From Mycoplana dimorpha (GTDB lineage Bacteria; Pseudomonadota; Alphaproteobacteria; Rhizobiales; Rhizobiaceae): DNA of 64,000 nt. Below, piece by piece: positions 58,701 through 64,000 of this stretch. Position 1 is the stretch's first letter. Each line of letters opens with the position of its first letter. Location of the stretch: the NCBI RefSeq assembly GCF_003046475.1, contig NZ_PZZZ01000008.1:62001-126000 (forward strand). Reading direction: 5' to 3'. The position numbers were made by a program, and so were the translations under genes. The notes beneath the pieces were generated by a model. It had not been told where the DNA came from. It ran no database searches and saw only the letters and a list, made by a program, of their open reading frames with translations.

Positions 58701-60134
58701 TCATTCGGCGCGCTCCGTGTCGGGGAATGCCTCGTGCTTGTCAAGCAATGCGGCGACGATCCGGCTGAATCCCGTCGATTTCGACGATTTCACAACCAGC
58801 ACGTCCCCCGGCCGCACCGCCTGCAGCACCAATGCCTGCATTCCATCGGCATCGTCCCGGTATTCGACGCGCGCCTCCTCGCCGAGCGCATCGCGCAGCG
58901 CCGCCATCTCCGTCCCGCCGATCCAGACATCGTCGATGCCGGCTTCGGCGAGCGGCGCGGCGAGTTCCGCATGCACCTGCCCGGAGAACTCGCCCATCTC
59001 CAGCATGTCGCCGAGCACCGCGATCCGTCGACCGCCCTCGCCCGGCACGGTATCGCGCAGGAGCGCGATCGCCGCCCGCATCGAGGCCGGGTTGGCGTTG
59101 TAGCTCTCGTCGATCAGCGTGAAGTAGCCGCCGTCGATCGCGAGCCGATAGCGGCGGCCCCGCCCCTTTTCCGGCTGCATCGTCGCAAGCGCCTTCATCA
59201 CCGTCTCGATGTCGGCACCGGCCAGATAAGCCGCCCCGAGGACGGCCACTGCGTTGTCGGCGATGTGCCGGCCGGGCGCCCCCATCGGGATCTCGAGCGT
59301 CTGCCCGCCGATCGACGCCCACAGCACGTTGCTGCGCTGGCCCGCCACGTAATCGATCAGGCGGAACTCGGCCCTCGGATCGGCGCCGAATGTATGGATA
59401 TGCTCGACGCCGGCCGCCCGGGCCGCCTGTTCGAGAACATCGAACTGCTCGTTGTCCCGGTTGAGCAGCGCATGGCCGCCCGGTGCCAGTCCCTCGAAGA
59501 TCTCCGCCTTGGCCAGCGCGATCTCGTCGAGGCTTGCGAAATTGCCGAGGTGGGCCGCCGCGATCGTGGTGACGAGCGCAACGTGCGGCCGCACCATCTT
59601 CACCAGCGGCCGGATCTCGTCCGGATGGTTCATGCCGATCTCGAACACGCCGTAGGTGGTGTTCTCCGGCATGCGCGCCAGCGTCAGTGGCACGCCCCAG
59701 TGATTGTTGAAGGAGGCGGCGGAGGCATGCACGCTGCCGCAGGCGGAAAGCGAGTGCCGCAGCATCTCCTTGGTCGTGGTCTTGCCTACCGACCCGGTGA
59801 CGGCGATCACCTTGGCGGCGCTGCGATCGCGCGCGGCACAGCCGAGGTCGACGAGGGCTTGCAGCACTTCCTTGACCACCAGGATCGGCGCCGTGAGGCG
59901 GCCGAGCGCCGGCAGCTTGCCTTCGGAAACGACAAGCAGGGCTGCGCCGTTGGCATAGGCCAGGCCTGCAAAATCATGGCCATCGACCCGGTCGCCCTTG
60001 ATGGCGAAGAAGGCCTCGCCGGTGTTGATCGAGCGGCTGTCGATGGAAATTCCGGTGATCCCGGCCGGCATGGCCCCGATGGGGCGGCCATGGGTGGCCG
60101 CGATCAGGTCGGCGATGGTCCATAGCACGCTCAA
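58701..60134 (-). CDS. murF: UDP-MurNAc-tripeptide D-alanyl-D-alanine ligase
   Basis: A 477-residue Mur ligase that adds D-Ala-D-Ala, completing the pentapeptide. The ATP site is [18 protein letters not shown]. Other family stretches are [28 protein letters not shown] and [17 protein letters not shown]. The start is TTG at 60134, overlapping the murE stop (TTGA); it gives [11 protein letters not shown], in line with family N-termini. A GTG two codons later is the alternative. Confidence 0.97.
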   Translation of the reverse strand: MSVLWTIADLIAATHGRPIGAMPAGITGISIDSRSINTGEAFFAIKGDRVDGHDFAGLAYANGAALLVVSEGKLPALGRLTAPILVVKEVLQALVDLGCAARDRSAAKVIAVTGSVGKTTTKEMLRHSLSACGSVHASAASFNNHWGVPLTLARMPENTTYGVFEIGMNHPDEIRPLVKMVRPHVALVTTIAAAHLGNFASLDEIALAKAEIFEGLAPGGHALLNRDNEQFDVLEQAARAAGVEHIHTFGADPRAEFRLIDYVAGQRSNVLWASIGGQTLEIPMGAPGRHIADNAVAVLGAAYLAGADIETVMKALATMQPEKGRGRRYRLAIDGGYFTLIDESYNANPASMRAAIALLRDTVPGEGGRRIAVLGDMLEMGEFSGQVHAELAAPLAEAGIDDVWIGGTEMAALRDALGEEARVEYRDDADGMQALVLQAVRPGDVLVVKSSKSTGFSRIVAALLDKHEAFPDTERAE

Positions 60135-61582
60135 AGGTCGAGTTCCTCCAGGGCTTTGCGGACTTCCGCGTGGTCGGAGAACGGCAAGGTGACACTGCCG
60201 ATCGTCTGCCCCTCTTCATGCCCCTTGCCGGCGACGATCAGCGTATCCCCTGCCGCAAGCATGCCGACGGCAGTGCGGATCGCAGCGGCGCGGTCGCCGA
60301 TCTCCATCGCCCCCTTGGCCGCCGCCATGATCTCGGAACGGATCACCTCCGGGACTTCCGTCCGCGGGTTGTCGTCGGTGACGATCGCCACGTCCGCCAG
60401 CCGCGTGGCAATCTCGCCCATGATCGGCCGCTTGCCCTTGTCCCGGTCGCCGCCGCAGCCGAACACCACGATGATGCGACCCGAGGTAAACGGCCGCACC
60501 GAGGCCAGGACGTTCTCCAGCGCATCGGGCTTATGGGCGTAGTCGACATAGGCCAGCGCGCCGTTCTTCGCGTGGCCGACCAGTTCGAGCCGGCCGGAGG
60601 CACCGACCAGATGGCCCAGTGCCGCCATCGCATCCTTCGCCGCAACGCCGGTCGACATCGCGAGCCCGGCGGCAACGAGCGCATTGGCGACCTGGAAATC
60701 GCCGGCGAGCGGAATATGGACCTCGTAAATGTCTTCGCCGACATGGACCTCGGCCACCTGCTTGTGGCGGAAATGCTCGCCCCGCTTCAGCGACAGGTAG
60801 CTGCCCTTGCGTCCCACCGTGCGGACGTCGAGGCCGGCCTTGCGGGCCGCACCGATCGCCGCCGCCGACCATTCGTCGTCGGCGAAGATGACGGCGGGCG
60901 CGCCCTTCGGCAGCAGCGTATCGAACAGCCGCATCTTGGCGGCCATGTAGTGCTCGACGGTCGGATGATAGTCCATGTGGTCGCGGCCGAGATTGGTGAA
61001 GGCGGCGGCGGAGAGGCGAACGCCGTCAAGGCGCGCCTGATCCAGACCATGGCTGGAGGCCTCCATCGCCGCATGGGTGACGCCGGCATCGGCCAACTCC
61101 GCCAGTAGCTCGTGCAGCGAAACCGGATCGGGGGTCGTCAGGGAGCCGTAGTCCTCGCGGCCGGGTGCGGTGACGCCGGTCGTGCCGATCATCGCCGCCG
61201 AATGACCGGCGTGCGCCCAGATCTGGCGCGCGAAGGAGGCAACCGAGGTCTTGCCGGCCGTGCCGGTGACGGCGACCATGGTTTGCGGCTGGCGGCCATA
61301 GAACCGCGCGGCCGCCAGCGCCAGGAAGCGACGGGGCTCGGCGACCGAAAACACCGGAACCTCGGCCTCGACCCGCGCATCGCCGCCGACGACGACGGCG
61401 GCGGCGCCCCGCGCAACGGCGTCGGCCACATAGGCTGCGCCATCGGCCTTCGATCCCGGCAGGGCGACGAACAGGTCGCCGGGCTTGACCTTGCGGCTGT
61501 CGGCCGAAATGCCGCCGATTTCGAGTTCCGATGCGGCGCCCAGCGATGGGATTTCGGTTCCGGCAAGGTCAGTGATCTTCAT
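60131..61582 (-). CDS. murE: UDP-MurNAc-L-Ala-D-Glu:meso-diaminopimelate ligase
   Basis: A 483-residue Mur ligase adding the third stem residue. The ATP site is [19 protein letters not shown], followed by [17 protein letters not shown] and [16 protein letters not shown]. The substrate-selecting motif DNPR (in [12 protein letters not shown]) marks the meso-diaminopimelate type, as expected for a Gram-negative. It overlaps murF by four bases and follows ftsI with a 66-base gap. Confidence 0.98.
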   Translation of the reverse strand: MKITDLAGTEIPSLGAASELEIGGISADSRKVKPGDLFVALPGSKADGAAYVADAVARGAAAVVVGGDARVEAEVPVFSVAEPRRFLALAAARFYGRQPQTMVAVTGTAGKTSVASFARQIWAHAGHSAAMIGTTGVTAPGREDYGSLTTPDPVSLHELLAELADAGVTHAAMEASSHGLDQARLDGVRLSAAAFTNLGRDHMDYHPTVEHYMAAKMRLFDTLLPKGAPAVIFADDEWSAAAIGAARKAGLDVRTVGRKGSYLSLKRGEHFRHKQVAEVHVGEDIYEVHIPLAGDFQVANALVAAGLAMSTGVAAKDAMAALGHLVGASGRLELVGHAKNGALAYVDYAHKPDALENVLASVRPFTSGRIIVVFGCGGDRDKGKRPIMGEIATRLADVAIVTDDNPRTEVPEVIRSEIMAAAKGAMEIGDRAAAIRTAVGMLAAGDTLIVAGKGHEEGQTIGSVTLPFSDHAEVRKALEELDL

Positions 61583-61648
61583 CTGCAGTCCTGTTGTGTC
61601 GGTGTCGCCGATTCGGGGGCGAATCGGCGTTTTCCGTTCATTCTGCGC

Positions 61649-63400
61649 TCAATAAGACACGAGCAAGGCAGACCCGTCCTCACCGAATTTCGGCTTTACA
61701 CCGAGAAGTGCGGCGCTGCGGCGGATGATTTCGCCGACCATCGGCGCAGCGTTCAGACCGGCGGTCCGGCCGCCGCCCTCGCCCGTCTTCGGCGCGTCGA
61801 TGAACGTCAGCACCACGTATTGCGGGTCGTCGATCGGAAAGGCCGACAGGAAGGCGTTGAAGTTCAAACCATTCTTGACATAGCGGCCGTTGACGACCTT
61901 GTCCGCCGTGCCCGTCTTGCCGCCGACGTTGAAGCCGGGGACAAGCGCACGCTTGCCGGAACCTTCTATCGCGTTGACGCGCATCAGGTAGCGCATTTCG
62001 TCGCTGGTCCGCGGCTTGACGACAGCCTGGGCAATCGCATCGGCCTCGTCGCGGCTGCGGGGCAGGAAGGTCGGCGGCAGGTACTTGCCGCCGTTCATCA
62101 GCGCCGCGCCTGCGACGGCTGTCTGGAGCGGCGTCGTCGACACGCCGTGTCCGAAGGAAATGGTGATCGAGTTGATCTTCTTCCATTCGCGCGGCTGGGT
62201 CGGCGTCTTCACCTCCGGGAGTTCGGTCTGCATCTTGGTCAGCAGCCCGAGACGGGTGAGGAATTCCTGCTGCGCCGGGATCCCGACGACATCGGCCATC
62301 TTGGCGGTGCCGATGTTGGAAGAGTAGCGGAAGATCTCGGGCACCGTCAGCACGCGGCGCTTGCCGTGGAAGTCCTTGATCGTGAAGCCGCCGATGCGAA
62401 TCGGATTGGTCGCATCGAAGCTGTCCGACAGCTTGACCTTGCCGGAGTCGAGAGCCATGGCCGTCGTGAAGATCTTGAAGGTCGAACCCATTTCGAAGGT
62501 GCCGTCCGACATGCGGTTGAGCCAGCCGTCCTTGGCGCTCTCGGCCGGATTGTTCGGGTCGTAGTCCGGTACCGACGCCATGGCCAGCACCTCGCCGGTA
62601 TGGACATCAAGGATCACGCCACCGGCGGCCTCCGCCTCGTATTTCTGCATCGAGTTGACCAGCACGTCGTGCAGCATCGCCTGAACGCGCAGATCGATCG
62701 ACAGCCGCACCGGCTCCATCTTGGCATCGCTCGTCATGCCGATCGCGGCCAGGTCTGCAAGGCCCTGGTTGTCGATATAGCGCTCCATGCCGGCAATGCC
62801 GCGGTTGTCGATGTTGACGTAGCCGACGATGTGGGCGGCGGTCGAACCGCTTGGATAGAAACGACGCTTTTCGGGGCGAAACCCGACACCCGGAATGCCG
62901 AGCGCGAGGATGCGGCTCTGCTGTTTCGGCGTCAGCTGGCGCTGCAGCCACTGGAATCGGGATTTGGAGGTAAGCTTCTTGTAGGTGGCGCGCGGATCAA
63001 GCTCGGGCAGCACCGTCTGCAGCCGCTCCAGCGCCTCGTCGGCGTCGACGATCTTGTGCGGCTCGGCATAGAGCGAGACCGTGCGGATGTCGGTCGCCAG
63101 GATCTCGCCGTTGCGGTCGACGATGTCCGGGCGCGAGGCGAGCAGGTTGTCGGCCGGGCCGATGCTGGACACCGCTTCCGACGTTGTCATGGCGTATTGC
63201 ACCAGCCGACCGCCGATGACGCAGTAGGCAAGACCGAAACAGGCCATGATGACGGCGACGCGGCTGCGCGCCTGGGCGGCGCTGCGCTTGCGATGGCCCT
63301 GGAAGGCGGTGCCTCCCGTCGCGCCCGCCGGCCGGCCATTGCCGCCATGCGAGAAATGGGCCTTGCTCTTCAAGTCCATGATGCGGGAGAGGAACGACAT
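61649..63400 (-). CDS. ftsI: Septal penicillin-binding protein 3 (FtsI)
   Basis: A 583-residue class B PBP, the transpeptidase of the septum. A cytoplasmic tail and one membrane helix (about 46-66) are followed by the pedestal domain and the transpeptidase domain. Active-site motifs are SxxK at Ser306-Lys309 (MGSTFKIFT), SxN at 360-362 (RYSSNIG) and KTG at 495-497 (GGKTGTADK). It overlaps ftsL by one base (TGATG) and works with FtsW. Confidence 0.97.
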   Translation of the reverse strand: MSFLSRIMDLKSKAHFSHGGNGRPAGATGGTAFQGHRKRSAAQARSRVAVIMACFGLAYCVIGGRLVQYAMTTSEAVSSIGPADNLLASRPDIVDRNGEILATDIRTVSLYAEPHKIVDADEALERLQTVLPELDPRATYKKLTSKSRFQWLQRQLTPKQQSRILALGIPGVGFRPEKRRFYPSGSTAAHIVGYVNIDNRGIAGMERYIDNQGLADLAAIGMTSDAKMEPVRLSIDLRVQAMLHDVLVNSMQKYEAEAAGGVILDVHTGEVLAMASVPDYDPNNPAESAKDGWLNRMSDGTFEMGSTFKIFTTAMALDSGKVKLSDSFDATNPIRIGGFTIKDFHGKRRVLTVPEIFRYSSNIGTAKMADVVGIPAQQEFLTRLGLLTKMQTELPEVKTPTQPREWKKINSITISFGHGVSTTPLQTAVAGAALMNGGKYLPPTFLPRSRDEADAIAQAVVKPRTSDEMRYLMRVNAIEGSGKRALVPGFNVGGKTGTADKVVNGRYVKNGLNFNAFLSAFPIDDPQYVVLTFIDAPKTGEGGGRTAGLNAAPMVGEIIRRSAALLGVKPKFGEDGSALLVSY

Positions 63401-63783
63401 CAGCGCGCCACCGAACCTGTTGTGATCGTGTCCGTCCTGGCGCCGCCCTTGGCCGCAATGTTTGCGCCGCCCTCAGGCTCGAGGGCCGGCAGTTCCGAAG
63501 TGGGCATCGGCAGTTCGTTCGGTTGGGCGATCTGGGTCGACTCGGTTGGCGCCAGCTTCAGATCCTCCTCGTAGATCTTAACCAGGTGGTTCAGCCGGGT
63601 CGGCTGGGTGAGAAGTGCCCAGTCGGCGCGCAGAAGGTCGATCGTGTGCTCCTCGAGGAGGATCTCGGCGTCGAGCTTCCGGACTTCTTCGAGCTTGTTC
63701 TCGGCCTTGTGCTTGATCGTGTAGGTGACGGTTGCAGCCGCCGTCATGATACCGATCAGGATGAAATCAAAGGTACGAAACAT
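63400..63783 (-). CDS. ftsL: Cell division protein FtsL
   Basis: A 127-residue bitopic protein. A short cytoplasmic N-terminus leads to one membrane helix (about residues 3-22), then a periplasmic coiled coil (KAENKLEEVRKLDAEILLEEH) with the ADWALLTQPTRLNHL patch found in alphaproteobacterial FtsL. The Pro-rich C-terminal tail is variable. It activates FtsWI together with FtsB and FtsQ. It starts three bases after the rsmH stop. Confidence 0.92.
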   Translation of the reverse strand: MFRTFDFILIGIMTAAATVTYTIKHKAENKLEEVRKLDAEILLEEHTIDLLRADWALLTQPTRLNHLVKIYEEDLKLAPTESTQIAQPNELPMPTSELPALEPEGGANIAAKGGARTDTITTGSVAR

Positions 63784-63786
63784 CCT

Positions 63787-64000
63787 TCAGCCTCCAATCT
63801 TTTCGAGACTTGCAAGCTCGGGCAGGTCGAAAATGGACAGGTCCTCGCGTCCCGGCGTCGCCGCGGTACGCACACCCGCCCTGAGCTTGGCCGAGCGCGC
63901 GCGCGGGTTGAGCGCGCATTCGTCCTCGCCGGCGACGATCATCGCCTTTCCGACTGGTGCGAAGGTTGCGGCACGCTCGTGCAGCGCTGGCAGGTGGCGC
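63787..64000 (-). CDS. rsmH: 16S rRNA (cytosine-N4) methyltransferase RsmH, C-terminal part
   Basis: Only the last 71 codons are in the window, and the gene continues past the right edge. The C-terminal segment shows the RsmH hallmark [10 protein letters not shown] (in [17 protein letters not shown]) and ends in [12 protein letters not shown]. RsmH methylates C1402 of 16S rRNA. The gene is the usual neighbour upstream of ftsL in the division cluster. mraZ would be expected further upstream, outside the window. Confidence 0.93.
   Translation of the reverse strand, partial: RHLPALHERAATFAPVGKAMIVAGEDECALNPRARSAKLRAGVRTAATPGREDLSIFDLPELASLEKIGG

Noticed and set aside
61112-63574. An 820-codon open frame on the plus strand
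   Set aside because: It is antisense to ftsI and part of murE, with no recognisable domain.

Overview
The window is chromosomal DNA from an alphaproteobacterium, most likely a Rhizobiaceae member of the Ensifer/Sinorhizobium/Shinella type. The evidence is the high GC, the circularly permuted tmRNA gene with tag ANDNYAEARLAA, an alpha-type SspB, and a complete division and cell wall (dcw) cluster in the rhizobial order rsmH-ftsL-ftsI-murE-murF-mraY-murD-ftsW-murG-murC-murB-ddlB-ftsQ-ftsA-ftsZ-lpxC-bamD-recN-ligA. I see no rRNA, tRNA, CRISPR array, insertion sequence or prophage. The genus is inference.

Layout. 1-1.6 kb: a copper chaperone convergent with a 16-cysteine copper-storage-like protein, then two paralogous small secreted proteins, one with a His-rich tail. 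1.6-5.4 kb: a YqaA/DedA-type membrane protein, thyA, a DUF2853 protein, the permuted ssrA gene, sspB, a DUF4169 protein and a ribbon-helix-helix protein. 5.4-15.2 kb (minus strand): a very long AsmA-like protein, a GlcD/DLD-type FAD oxidase, and an RND pump with its periplasmic adaptor. 15.5-29.2 kb: a UvrD-type helicase with an in-frame palindromic insertion, a DUF2778 (Tlde1-like) protein, DUF1059, an amidase, cutC, creA, nicotinamidase, an isolated cheW, a 52-residue membrane protein just upstream of a SCO protein, an FAD monooxygenase and prmA. 29.2-29.4 kb holds a probable minus-strand small RNA with a CU-rich loop and tandem terminators. 29.6-38 kb: an aminopeptidase P, azlCD, panBC, a DEAD-box RNA helicase and a PAS protein. 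38-64 kb: the ligA-to-rsmH block, all on the minus strand except one MHS-type transporter on the plus strand between ddlB and murB.

Functional links. ssrA makes the degradation tag and SspB delivers tagged proteins to ClpXP. The next gene, DUF4169, begins with a short motif very like the end of SspB, which suggests a common docking partner. In the dcw block, MurB to MurF, MraY, MurG and Ddl make lipid II, FtsW and FtsI polymerise it, and FtsQ, FtsL, FtsA and FtsZ organise the septum. Many of these genes overlap by 1-4 bases, pointing to translational coupling. LpxC (lipid A) and BamD (outer membrane assembly) add outer-membrane synthesis to the same block. Copper functions recur (CopZ-like, Csp-like, CutC, SCO) without forming one operon.

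The best candidates for undescribed biology are the shared SspB/DUF4169 motif, the small RNA at 29.22-29.36 kb, the palindromic insertion in the helicase, and the paralogous secreted pair beside the copper genes.
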